Source of the DNA: Bryopsis sp. KO-2023
Taxonomy: Eukaryota > Chlorophyta > Ulvophyceae > Bryopsidales > Bryopsidaceae
Length of the DNA stretch: 64,000 nucleotides
Direction: 5' to 3'
Assembly (NCBI GenBank): GCA_030272585.1
Contig: BSYQ01000006.1
Location: 315,001-379,000 of the forward strand
Shown here piece after piece: positions 35,425 to 47,290 of the stretch. Below the pieces are notes generated by a model. It was not told the DNA's origin. It was given only the letters and a program-made list of their open reading frames with translations, and made no database searches. The translations under genes were made by a program, and so were the position numbers. Each line of letters starts with the position of its first letter. Position 1 is the stretch's first letter.

Positions 35425-36707
35425 CTGGAAAATAAGCTTTCTATGGAAAGGTTATCGTGAGTGCAGCCGATTTTCGTGATGTGGGAATTTCTGACCTAAA
35501 GTTTCAATATTTAGCTCCTATGCTCTCTATGGGGTGTCTGACTAGGGATCCAGATTTGGGGGATCTTGTGGGTTGATGATAAGTCCTCGTGTTCATTCTC
35601 ATTTGGAGATAAATTTGGGCTGTGGAAGAGCATTATTGTGGATGACTACTAGGGAAGTCTCTAAATAATGGCTTGTGTCGTTTCTGTTGATGCGAGCTCT
35701 GTTTTTTTTTTATTTTCTTCAATGTTTTTTCATTTTGTTTGCTCTTTCATCAAGCGAACAGTGTTTTTTATTAAACAGTTTAGCTGTTGCATCAATGTAT
35801 AATGTTTTCTTGATGTAAAAGGCTCAGAGAGAGTGTTACACTGACTTGCAGTACAAAAAGTTTTTTCTCTTTTCTGATTATCTTTCAGAGAAACAAACAA
35901 ACAAATATCAAATTACATTGTGCAGAGAAAAAAAAGCTGTTTGCTCCTTTTTTTAACTATATTGTAGGTGCATTGTAGTTGCATACACGTATCTCAATTT
36001 CCCTTGGCCAAATCACCTAGACCTTGAAATTGCTTCTGAAAAGAATTGGAAGGGAGAGGTCAGTCCCCTTGTCATCAAGGATAATTCTGAAAATATATTT
36101 ACAAACAAACAAACATCAATTACATATCTCCACACAACCCCCCATTCAAATACATGGAGGCCACAAGGTTATGGATGCAGACAAATTATGCAGAATTTGT
36201 TTGGTGCATCGCGCCAATCTACCCTCGATTTCGAAGCTGCTTGCCCCAATATCTTGTTTTTTCTTGATGTGGACACACAGAGAGAGAGAGAGAGAGAGAG
36301 TGCCACTGCCTTGTTTCGAGTTGACAAATGAGAAGAATGTGCAGAGGAAAAACCGAGGGTTCTTTACTGTTTGATTTAGATCATGTTTGATTAACAATAG
36401 ACAAAAAAAGGTATTTTCAGAGTTGGAAGCACATCCACATGACTTCAAACATTGGACGGGCATGGGGCGAATTCACATGGATTAATATGCGAAGTAATTG
36501 TGGAGGAGAGTGCCCACAAAAACTCCAGATTACAAAGAGCACAAAAAACTGAATCACTTCTTCTACTTCTAACGAACAAGACACCACCAGCAAAGAATTA
36601 ATCAATTGTTCGATGACTACAATGTTACCGGGAAGGTTTTTGGCAAATCACCAGCAAAACAAAAACCAAACCAAAAGCGTCCGATTGAGCTGATGGTACA
36701 AAAAAAC
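35425..36707. other. Intergenic stretch with possible LINE-tail remnants
   Basis: Two short stretches at about 35889-35925 and 36098-36130 show CAAA repeats next to ATTACAT-like sequence. They resemble the reverse complement of the tail of the LINE at 5240-6116 and may be minus-strand LINE tails. A run of GA dinucleotides lies at 36281-36300. No gene is supported. Confidence 0.4.
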
Positions 36708-36829
36708 CTGAACTTATTACACCGGTTCGTATCTACAAACACTGATTGTCATTCAAAAAGAAAAAACAAAATCACCCCCTCTCATAAACCTCGAACTTTA
36801 TTACACAAGTCCGTATCTACAAACAAATG
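36708..36829 (-). mobile_element. LINE 3'-tail fragment, minus strand, partly doubled
   Basis: The sequence TTATTACA...CGTATCTACAAACA occurs twice here (about 36713 and 36798). It also occurs beside the R2-like LINE at about 57870-57955, with the same following AT-rich segment and CACCCCCTCTCATAA. I read it as the tail of that LINE family, one full and one partial unit. No coding part remains. Confidence 0.55.
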
Positions 36830-36890
36830 ATAAACCTGGAACTGAGGTCATTGTTGGTCTGCACTTGGCTGAGGAGCATCCTTTCAATTC

Positions 36891-37213
36891 GGTTGTGTCG
36901 GTCCGCGGTGGAAGATGAACGGCATTTTCTTTTTGAATGTCCTTTTTATTCTTCCTTTCGTTCTTTGCATTCAGATGTTTTTCGATGGGCTAATCCCAAG
37001 GATCTTTTTAGTAGGGTGCCATCGGGCAAATTAGCTTTAGTTATCAGCAAAATGGCTTCAATACGTTCAGCAGGTTTACAATCCTAAGGTTTTTGTTTTG
37101 TTTTTGTTTTTTTTGTTTTTCTCTTTCTTTTCTTTCCTTTTTGTCTTTGTTCCAGCATCATAGAGGGTGATGGCTCTCTTTTGCTGTGGGTTGTAATTAT
37201 GATTATGATTATG
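36891..37213 (+). mobile_element. 5'-truncated LINE with 13-bp target-site duplication
   Basis: A 323-bp insert. It begins inside the C-terminal zinc-binding region of a LINE reverse transcriptase (VEDERHFLFECPFYSSFRS), reaches a stop at 37087, and continues through a T-rich 3' untranslated tail ending in ATTATG repeats. The 13 bases ATCCTTTCAATTC occur on both sides (36878-36890 and 37214-37226) without mismatch. The same tail is found alone in an ankyrin-gene intron at 21995-22109. It lies about 230 bases upstream of the Ala/Cys-rich gene copy 2. Confidence 0.9.
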
Positions 37214-37366
37214 ATCCTTTCAATTCCATTCAACCAAAAAATCAATAATCAAACATTTGATCGAGGAGCCACTGTGAAAATGGCTTTCAGGCGCTGTCCA
37301 AATGGCAGGTCTGATTTACAGTGAAGGTCTTTTCCCATGTCGTGTCGGCCCGAGGTTGTGGGGGAC

Positions 37367-37375
37367 TATAAAAAA
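37367..37375 (+). promoter_or_regulatory. TATA box of the Ala/Cys-rich gene, copy 2
   Basis: TATAAAAAA ends 72 bases upstream of the ATG at 37447. Copy 1 has its box at a similar distance. Confidence 0.6.
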
Positions 37376-37446
37376 TGCGCAGTGCAGAGTAAAGGCGAAC
37401 TGGGTCAGCTAGCTTTCTTTTTTCTTTTAACAGTTGAACAAACAAA

Positions 37447-38609
37447 ATGATGAAGTCGGCTCTCTGCATCGCTTTGGTGGCGCTCTTGTGTGGTGGGTAC
37501 CTACCCGGCTGCAGTCGATGGGCGTCCAAGTTCGCCATGGTTGAATCCAATATTTGAATTTTATCCGCCGCTCGATTTTTTTGCAGGAAGCGGCCTTGCC
37601 GTGGATTGCCCCGGAGCTGCAGATCCCAGCTGCAATGCTTTCGCTAGTTTGGAAATCTTGGTGACCGCGGGTAACTGCAACGGCCAAGCCGGTGCCGATT
37701 GCGAGGTGATCTTTGTTGCGAGGTGTTTCCTTCTTGGTGTATGCGTTTTTGTTTGAGAATCGGATCGAATTGACTTTGGTGTTCTTTGGTCGTTAATTAA
37801 AGGCGGTGACCAGCTCTCAGAGCAAGTTCAAGGAGGCGTACGCCGACTGGTGGGGCGAGGGAAAAGACGCGTGCGAGGGTGGAAAGGTCGAGGCCGCCGC
37901 CACCGCAGTCGCCACTGCGATCGCTGAGGTTTGGTCCAACGCCGCCGCCAAGGTGACGTGCGACGGCAGGGGTTTCGCATGCGGCTGGTCCGCCTCCGGT
38001 GGTAACACCTTCGCGCTGGGTTTCGCCGAAGCGCTCGCTCAAGCCGCCGCCGATGCCTTCGACGGCGAGTTCGCCACCGCCTTCTGCTATGCCGATGTCC
38101 GCGCTGTCTCTGTGGCGCTTGCCGAGGCGGCGGCTACTGCGCAGGCGGACGTTTGCGTGAACAGCTCTGGGACCAAAGAAGACTTTGAGAGCTCCTACGT
38201 CAAGGCCGTTAGCAAAGCCATTGCAAATGCATTCGCCACAGCATCCGCCAGCGCGTGCAACAGTGAGTTTCTTCAAAAAAGTCTCTTTTACGCGGGGATC
38301 CTATGAATTTTTCTGACCGAGTTTGTCGTTTCTTCAGAGGGCGACTCAGTTGTTGCGGAGAGTCTGTGCACTGGTGACGCCACTTCCGGAACCGAAGAGA
38401 AGGTCATCGAGAGCGGGGACGTCTGCGGCGGCGCCACCCAGCTCATCGCCTGCTCGGGACCCGGCAAAGCCATGTGCTGCGCTTCCGATTTCAAGAAGAG
38501 TTTCTGCCGGTGTGAGGATTGTGTGGGTCCATGGGTGAAGAAGGACCCCACCGAAGATGGCAAGAAAGTCTTCGAGAACAAAAGCAATCAGAAATGCTTC
38601 TGTGCCTAG
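37447..38609 (+). CDS. Secreted Ala/Cys-rich protein, copy 2 (4 exons)
   Basis: Exons 37447-37492, 37587-37705, 37803-38262 and 38338-38609 join in frame to 298 residues, the same exon lengths as the inverted copy at 3738-4902. It has a signal peptide (MMKSALCIALVALLCGSG), a long Ala-rich helical region (exon 3) and a C-terminal Cys-rich block (GKAMCCASDFKKSFCRCEDC) ending KCFCA. Compared with copy 1, exon 3 differs by only a few residues over about 150, while the shorter exon 4 has about six conservative changes in about 90. Introns are still alignable, so the duplication is recent. Similarity fades soon after the stop codon. Function is not recognised; export from the cell is the only safe inference. 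Confidence 0.87.
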
Positions 38610-40826
38610 ATATAGAAGAAGGACGGATATATATCTAGATATACTCTTTTTAAATATCTAGATATACTCTTTCCATTGCATTCGAAAAGAAGGCAAGTTC
38701 AGTATGAGTTTTCTTTTCCTTTTGTTGATCAGTTTTGTTGTAGCTACTTGCCTCAGAAAGTAGCAATTTTCAACGACTTGCTAGCTAGCTGACCTTGTTG
38801 CAATTTGGTTTTTTTAATTTTCCTGCAGTTATCAAGTTATCCCTCAGCTTTATTTCGTTTGTGACTTGGCTTTATGAACCCTCTGAACCTACGAATCGGT
38901 ATGTCCAGACTTCCAAGTCCAAGTCCACAAGTCATTTCCATCCTATGCCTTCTACACTCAACTCGTCCAGAATTGACTGGGAGGAACTTTTTGAACTCGC
39001 AATCGGTATTTTTAATGGTCCAACCTGTTTAACTTCCACTCGAGTTGTAATTCATCCTCTTTTTTGAGGAGCATCGTAAGGTTGCAGGGCACACTCAATA
39101 CAATGTTGCAATATTTGTCGTGCCCCTACATGTACAGATAGTCTAATCTCACTCAAAACGTTCCCTGTGAACTGATTAGGCCGGGAGCGACGTCCCGTAT
39201 ATGCAAGCACAATAAGTATATACCACAGACACGAAATGATGGATGCATGCATATACCACTCATGTTGTCCTTCTGCACTACACGAATTCTGTATGGATAT
39301 CCAAAAAGGGTTGAAGGTTGTCAACGACCATCATAACTAGAGTTTTCCCTTTTCTGTCCATATCTCACCTCGTCGCTCATGGTGGCGAAGTTGCGTCGTT
39401 GGGGTCTTTTCTGCACTGGAAGGCGCTGTTACGAGCTCTTGCAATGTGTCTTCAAGGGGTAACAAGCGTGAAGAAGGGTTTGGCGATGCTGTGGCTGGTT
39501 TTGTACCTGATGCGGTCACACTTGTTTCACAATGCCAGCAACCTTCGTTAACGCTGGTTCCACAGTCACTAGCCCATTCATGGCGGCGGGCCACATTGAA
39601 AAGCAGCGGGGAACCTGTTAGCCCACGGATGGTGCAAGGAGCAAAGAATGTTGCGCAAAGAAGTCTGCTTCTGTTACGGGTCACCCATTCGACAGCTAGT
39701 TGTTCGCTTCGCAAAATACCAAGTCTTCCATACGTTACGGCAGGGGAAGGGTTGTGTTAAAAGTGTTTATTTTTGGGAAGGAAAACAAACACAAGATTCA
39801 TATCTCCCACATTCTTCCCATAACGGGGAAGGTTTGGCAGCTGTTCTGAGTTCCTGAGAGATGGCTGCATTAATCGCTTCCATTAAGGCATGTACAGGAT
39901 ACATCCTTAAACTAAAAAATCTCTTCACCTGGAGGGATTTGATGGGGTGCATCATATCTTGCCCTATTGTTTCTGTTTAGAAAGATTTCATCCTCCCTTG
40001 GCAGAATCATACATGATGAACAAGAAGAAAAGGAAAAATGGTTGAGGTCCAGACTCAAAAGATAACAAAAGAGATTCAGGAGAGAACAGACCAATTGGGA
40101 TTGTGTAGTCAGTGAAGAAGTATGCATGATGTCACATACGAGCTTGTACAGACCCCTCGAAAAACCAAAATTGGAACGCAGCATGCCAAAAGAGTTCAAT
40201 TGTTGGTTGCGACAGACTGGTGGCTCGGGTGCTGATCGATCATATTTGGATAATCGGTTAAAATCTTGTACTCTGAGCTTCATCCTCGAGGCTAATTTCT
40301 GCAGCTTTCGGACCTTACTTTTTCTCCCAAGAGTCAAATATTTTCACATCCATTTCCAACGCCTAGTCTGTCTCATACCTCGTAGAGACGGCTGTTTTTT
40401 CTGGATCCACTGTTGCTACCTAAGGAAACTTCGAAATGGATCCCCATCAGAGAAGAGGAGTCTCAAAAAACATATATGCTCTATTTCCCCCGAAGCAATG
40501 AACCAGAGCTAGATGACCTTGAGCTTGTGAGTTGAAATCTCCCCATCAAATATGTTGAATCAGTGCGCCACACCGGAAAACATTCCCGAAGCCTTCTTTT
40601 TCCGAGCACATCGTTGGTCTGGTTGGACTCCCAAGCGAAGCCCACAAGTAATGTGAACCCGACGATACTGAAAAGGCATGTCAGATTGCCCATTCATTAC
40701 GAGGTGTCGATCCAGCCCCAAGAGCACAAGGCTACTAATATCGTAAACCAAAGTGCGATTTTTTATTTTTCTGTGCGTGAAAAGAAGTGGCTGGGTTGAG
40801 CGCCAGATTCTCCAACGAACTGCTCC
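38610..40826. other. Intergenic stretch, nothing recognised with confidence
   Basis: Right of the stop at 38609 there is a short doubled motif (ATATCTAGATATACTC, about 38630-38670). Around 39340-39760 frames are open on both strands, without recognisable motifs. From about 40434 on, the sequence is shared with the flank of the second Pmp-type gene (from 48541), so it is part of the tandem duplication and probably includes the promoter. Confidence 0.5.
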
Positions 40827-43800
40827 ATGGCAAGCACACCAATGCGCCAACCATGGTCTGGCAGCAGCCTACTGTTGTTAATCGCCATGGTCGCATACCT
40901 TGCAGCGATCGGCTTCACTCAATCCGACTCTGCTGGTGAGTTTTGGCCCCTTCGAATATATTCGTTTTTCACGTTTGCGAGCAGCTCGCGAGGGAAACAG
41001 TTCTTGGGCTTCGTCTTGGTTTGGAGATCAGCCGCCGCCAACATTCACAGAATGGGAATTCAAAGCCTTGTTTTGCCGGATCGCAGGTGGGCCGGGGTGC
41101 GAAGCCGTCCGCACGGTTTTCGGTGTTTCTGCGCGAGTGATCGTGGACTCCGCCGCGCTGAAGGAGCTGGACAACGATGTTGAGACGTTGGCAAATTGCA
41201 TGCCTCCTGGTGGAGTCCTGAAATTCGATCTGCCAGAACTGGTCCTGGAGAAATCCGTGGAACTCAGGAGTCCCATCATCATCGAAGGAAACGGAGCATC
41301 AGTTCAGTGTCCTGGTGACGAGCGAAATGGAGCTTTCAAGATAAGGTGCCTGGAGTGATTGCACCACCTGTTGAGAATCCTTCAGGAAATGTGCAAATTA
41401 TTGAATTGGATGTGTTTGGTTGTGGAAACCAGGTCTGATGATGTGACACTTTCAACCCTTGTTTTCGAGGGGTGCTTCCTGAATTCCACAGAGGGTTTGA
41501 TTCATGTGCAAAACTCCAAAAACATGGCTTTGGAGAATGTGGAGTTCGAGGGAAACGAAAACGTTGGTGGAGGACCTGCGGGGCTTTCAGCTTTCCAGTC
41601 TGAATTCAGATTGTTTAATGTGAAAGCCATCAACAACACTGGGTCCTGGGGAGGGATCATCGCTGCTCTGAATAATTCAGAAGCAACAATAGTAGATTCT
41701 ACTTTCACTAGAAACGAAGCCTTGAGCAACAATGGGGGTGCTATTTATTCAAGAGATACCAATATCACAATCATGGGAAGCACCTTTGAAAACAACACGG
41801 CTGGCGTGCAAGGGGGTGCACTTTATGCTGAGGTAATTGAGAGAAAAAATTGCACAAGGTGTAGGGGGATTGTCCCTTCAAAAAATTAGATGCTTCATTT
41901 TTTTCTTTTTTTAAATTAAATTCTCTCAGTGTTTCTTGTAAGGAAATTAATACTTTGTTTTCTTAAACCTCATTTGGGAAAGACAATAAAAATGGCACTG
42001 GTCCTATAAGGATTTAACCAAGTAGTGTTCTCTTTTCCAGCTGGTGTCTGTTCTCAAACAAACTTTTTCATGTGTGTGTGATTTGAATTAGGTCCTTGAG
42101 AAGAACTCTGAGGTCTACATTGCTGGTTCTACATTTAGAGACAATGCACCCGATATAGAAGTTGGATATTTTTTCCCCGGTCAAGTGGGGGGTGCCCTGT
42201 ATTTTTCTGGCCTGAATTTGACAGCATCAATCAAAAGTTCGTATTTCGAACGGAACCTGGGTTACAGTGGTGGTGCCATCTATGCTACGGAGTTGTCCAA
42301 ACTCAAAATATTCAATTCTTCATTTTTTTACAACGATGTAACAAAGATTAAGCAATGGCCAGGGCAAGGGGGTGGTATTTTTTTCTCCTCTGAAGCAACT
42401 CATGCAGTCTTGGATGTGTCCAAGAGCCTCTTTCGCGAAAACGCTGCTGTGAGGGGTGGGGCAATAGCAGCAGAGGTGAGGAAAAATCCCATAGAGGTTT
42501 TCTGAAGGTTCCTATGTTTTAGCTATAAGTTGGCATTTCAAAAGAAAAGAAAAGAAAAACTTTTCATTCTTCTGCAAGGTATATGAGTCGTGGGCATGGA
42601 GTTCTTGTTCCCATACATTTCCTTCGTGCTGATTTAAAAAACAAAAAACACACTGGTCTTTTCTAAACAGCACAATTCCTACCCATCCATCCATGGTGGT
42701 GCTGTTTCTGGCCCAATTTCCAATTTCCTATTCAACTCTCACTCTCAATTGAATGCGAAACTCTTGTGTGTGTACAGTCTAGGGCGGCTGTCAAAATAAT
42801 CGAGGTAATATTTGACAGCAACCAGGGGGAATTTTACGGAGGGGCTATGTATGCATCTGCCAAAAACGTAGATGACTTTGATGCATCTGCTATGAGTTTA
42901 GACATCCAGAAATGCATATTTCAAAACAACGAGGCAAAACTTGGAGGAGGAGGAGGTCTTGAGATCAATCAAGACGAGGTAGAAAAGCTGATATTGTCTG
43001 CAAGATTTTGATAAGAAATTTCTTTTTTTTTTTTGCTTATAATATACTTTGAATATTCTTTTCAGGGTGGTTATTTGAATGCAACCTTTAAATCCGTGAA
43101 TTTTACCGGAAATCGAGCTGAGGAGGGTGGAGGTCTATCGCTGTCGGGCGGGGATCTTTATGTTGATGACTGTGACTTCAAGGGGAACGTAGCTTGGGAA
43201 TTGGGTGGGGCCTTGTTTGCAAGAGTAAGCCCACAGACTACAGACTAATATCTACCAGGATTTCGGCATTGTGTTTTCTGTAGGAGCAGCGTAATTCCAA
43301 GAGCTTGAATCTCTCGAGTTTGGAATATTTTTACATACTATAATGTAATGCGCAATTCTCCTTAACGATTCTGAATGATTCGTGGGAAACTTTATTTCCC
43401 ATCCTTTGCATTATTGGTTTTCAGATGTTTTCTGTTTTCGTTGCATAAACTTTTAGATCCAGTTGTGTTTTATTTTGAGCAAGATTTGTTTCTTTCTCAA
43501 ATTTTGGTCCTTTTTGCTTTTCAGGAGGCTCCTTTTTCAAACGAAATACCCACAATCACTCTTCATTCTTCGCGCTTCTCTGAAAACAAGGCCAGTGGGA
43601 CCCGGCATGAAGTTCAACTGGCATCCTTGGGAGGGAAGGGTGGGGCTGTGGCAATGCAAATGATGTTTTCAGAAATCTGGAACTGTACCTTCTCAAAAAA
43701 CGAGGCAGGAAGTGGAGGATCCCTGTATGTTGAAGATGTTCAGGGAGTAACAATAGAAGACTCCATTTTTTCAAAGGGTGTGGCCCTCCTGGCAGGAGGG

Positions 43801-46800
43801 GCACTGACAGTTGTCAATGACATGTTTTCATCATTCTTATTGAAGAATATTGTTTTCTCGAAAAACAAAGCGAGGTGGGGGGGTGCCGCCTCATTCACTT
43901 CGTATGAGACGGATATACTTTTCCCGCATGAGGTAAATGGAGTAACCTTTGTGGAAAACCATGCGACAGATGGCGGTGGGGCCATCAATCTGGAATGGAA
44001 AACTCTGGAGTGTCGGCTCTGCTATTTTGATTCCAACAGTGCTGGGGATGATAGGCACGCAATCGGGGTGGGAGGTGCGATAAGAGTCCAACCAGGCTCA
44101 AATGTTACCCTTGTGGATTCCAGCATCACTGGGTGCACAGCAACACGATCAGGAGGGGGGATTTTTTTCGAGGGTGTTTCTTTGGCTGGTCGAAATCTTA
44201 TGGCCGTGAACAATACTGCTGATAAGAATGGAGGCGGTATTGCCATTCACTTTCAAGCTAATGCATGGAGGCATCATTGGAAATGCGACTCCTGTTTGTT
44301 CAGTGGGAACAAAGCTGCATCAGGAGGTGGGAACGTGTCCTTTCACTAAAGCTGAAAAAAAAAAGTACAAGTTTAACTTAAAGTTTAAATTGATAATTCT
44401 CATGTATCTTGCTAATATCCCAAGTAAGAAATACCTTTGCTTCAGAACTGTGCCGTTAAAAAAAACATTGATGCAGAGAAGAAAATGGCAAAAAGAGAAT
44501 GTGTACATATGTCCTATTGAACTTCTGAGGGAAAAAAAAAATGATTCATCGCAATCTTTTTGCATGTATTTTGTTCGCAGGAGGAATCCATGTTTTAGGC
44601 GACATCGATGAAGAATGCCACTCCATGGGGACCACTTTGCCTGTAAACGAAAATGACACCAATTTTGAGTTTTTGGCACATTGTGGGAAATACAAGCCTC
44701 TGTCTGGTCAACAGGTTGTGCTAAACAAGACCAGCTTTCAGGGCAATGTTGGATGGAAGTCTGGGTCTGACATTTTTCTGGATAGCTTCGAGGGATCTGT
44801 TTGCTGTGATGGAGGGTGTTGGACCAAAGAAGATCAACTGGATCAAGCCCTCCAGAAATGCAAATTCCAAGCCTACGGATCGAAGGGGGACATATTGCCT
44901 TCTGTTGGAACACGGTTTCAATCAGCGAGGATTACTGTATCTGAAGCAGCTGGTCATGCTAGTGGTGATGAGCTTCCACCCATCAACGTCACAACCCTGG
45001 ATTCCTTTGGTCAGATTGCTGTGGAAAATGTGAATCTTCGAATCAAGGTGACAACCCCTGGAGGGCGACTCTTTGGTGGGCTTGCAACTGGCGAGGGCAT
45101 GCTGATGAGCGGGAATATCACTGTGACTGGTGTGATTCTGAGCGGTCTGCCAGGGGAGTACAATCTGAGCTTTCAACTGACGTCAGAAGATGGCAACAGG
45201 GTTCTGAAGGAGTTCATGGGGGTAGAGATCAGAACGTGTGTGATTGGGGAGGTGTCCAGAGAAGATGGATTACGCTGTGACATTTGTGGAGAGAATTTTT
45301 ACAGTTTTGATGTGGCTGATGAGGATTGCACGGCTTGCCCTCTCGAGCTGGCCTCATGTTCTGGAGGAAGATTGGTTCCTATCGCTGGATTCTGGCACAC
45401 TGGCCCACTGTCCTCCCACGTGCATCCATGTTTATCAAATGAAGCATGCACCTATGAGAATCGAACGGCGGATCTGCTTGCATCATCAAACTCGTCCTCC
45501 ACCCTGAAACTGATGGCTTATACTGAAGAGTACCCCCTGTGTTCGAAGGTGACAACAAGCGAAGCAAGGTGGAGGGTATTTTGAAAATATACATTCTGGA
45601 GAATTTACACCAACTAGTGCAAATTTCACTGTGCTGCAGGGCTACAAAGGGGTGTTGTGTGGGAGCTGCGAGGCATCTCATGGAAAGAGTGGTCTGGAGT
45701 GCAGAAAATGTAATGGAAAATTGCGTGCTGGCATAGCGATTGGAGGGGCCATGCTTGCTTTAGCAGTATTGTCCTCGATTTATGTCAGAAATGCTGCCAA
45801 ATTTGCTAAACAAGCTATGGCTGATGGACAGTTAAACGCCGGGTCAGCTGGTCCTTCTGATATCATATTTAGAAGAAAACAAAGGCCAACAGATATTTTC
45901 AAGGTAAGCAATACAACGGGTGGAAACCGAATGCTACATGCACCTTTTACCTCACTCTCTCTTCCTTACAACAAGTCGGTTTTGTGTTTCTGGGCAGATC
46001 CTGGTGAATTTCATGCAAATTACTGGATCGGCTGCAGCCATCAACGTGGGTTGGACGAACTACATGATGGGCATATTCACAAGCTGGGGTGAGTAACCAG
46101 TTGTGGACGATGCCGTGTGATTTTTCATGTTCAATTGCTTACGTGCCTTTTCGGATGGAAACCAGGCACCGTCTCTGGAGGAGCGGATGGCAACAGTTTT
46201 TTCTCTTTCGAGTGTGCATTTTCGTCGGACACAAGTGGTCTTCCTCGATCGGTCAAGACAACGGTGCTGCTGGCGTTCGTGCCCTTCGTGGTGTGGGGAG
46301 CGTTTGTCATACTCTATGCTGTGCATGCGTTACGAACCAAAAAAGCCCTACGCCAGTTCAGGCTCTGGTCGGGCATCGCATTCCGGGCCGTGTTGCAAGC
46401 AGCCTACATCAGGTGGGGAACTTTTTACAAGTTCTACTTTTCGCCTCTTGTTAGATAGTTGAAAATGAAGTGGGTGGAAATTCATTGAGCAATAACTGTG
46501 TGTTTGCAGTGAGACGAAAGCGTTCATTCGGATTTTCTATTGCGTGCGAGCTAGCCCATTGGATGGTCTGTTTTGGGCACAAGACACGAGTTTGACTTGC
46601 TACAAAGGATCGCATGCGCTCCTGGTTCTTTTCATTGGGTTGCCCGGCTTCTTGTTGATATCAATAGGGTTCCCAGGGTGGTTGCTCTACAAACTCACAC
46701 GAACCGACACCCTCGATCAAGAGAACGTTATTGTTCGATACGGATTCTTGTACAAATTGTACAAGAGCAACACCGCTGCTTGGGAGGTGGTCATTTTGGT

Positions 46801-47290
46801 CCGGAAAGCGTTGTTTTCCGCGATCGTTGTGTTCGGGCGACCGTTAGGAGGTGGAATCCAAAGCTGTCTTGCGTTGTTCATCATGATTACTTGCATATTT
46901 CTCCAGACGCATTTCCAACCTTTTGCAGAATCGAAGTTGAATGATTTGGAAATGGGATCGCTGGTGATTTCTACATTCGCCTTCATTGTTGGGAATTTGG
47001 CAAGCCAGCCTGAAATGGCGGATGAGGGGACAATGGTCATATCCACCATCTTTGTTTGCGTGGCTGTTGTCTACATTGTGTACATTGCGAAGCTGATTTT
47101 TGATGTGCTCTTCTCCGAGTTGGAAGAGTGGGTGGAAAAAGAGAATCCAGAAAGTGAATTGCCAACTACCAGATCTGGAGTAGTGACCGAGGCAGCTAAT
47201 AGCTTGTCCAAAAAGTCGAAGGCAATTCTGATTCAGAAGAAAAAAGATTATGTGCAAAAAATTTCTGCCCGTTTTTGTCAAGACGTCTGA
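40827..47290 (+). CDS. Pmp-repeat multipass surface receptor/channel-like protein, paralogue A (12 exons)
   Basis: Exons 40827-40935, 41087-41345, 41433-41832, 42092-42475, 42778-42978, 43066-43224, 43525-44326, 44581-45548, 45640-45903, 45998-46088, 46166-46412 and 46510-47290 join in frame to 1554 residues. A signal peptide (SSLLLLIAMVAYLAAIGF) is followed by close to twenty GGA[ILM]-type repeats with FxxN partners (NNGGAIYS, GVQGGALYA, STFENNTA, CTFSKNEAGSGGSLYV), as in chlamydial polymorphic membrane proteins, which fold as beta-helices. A Cys-rich membrane-proximal part follows (LRCDICGENFYSFD, DCTACPLELASC, YKGVLCGSC). Then come about eight hydrophobic segments (AGIAIGGAMLALAVLSSIYV, TTVLLAFVPFVVWGAFVILY, FIGLPGFLLISIGFPGWLLY, TFAFIVGNLA) and a charged cytoplasmic tail. 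The layout suggests a large surface adhesion or sensing protein with a TRP-like membrane part; transport has not been shown. Confidence 0.88.

Noticed and set aside
36281-36300. GA dinucleotide run
   Set aside because: Simple microsatellite in non-coding sequence with no link to a gene or element border.
39337-39760. Open frames of more than 100 codons on both strands
   Set aside because: No motif, no splice partners and equal openness on opposite strands; most likely a GC-related shadow.
40126-40512. Open frame of 128 codons upstream of paralogue A
   Set aside because: No recognisable features, and it overlaps the start of the duplicated flank; the opposite strand is just as open.
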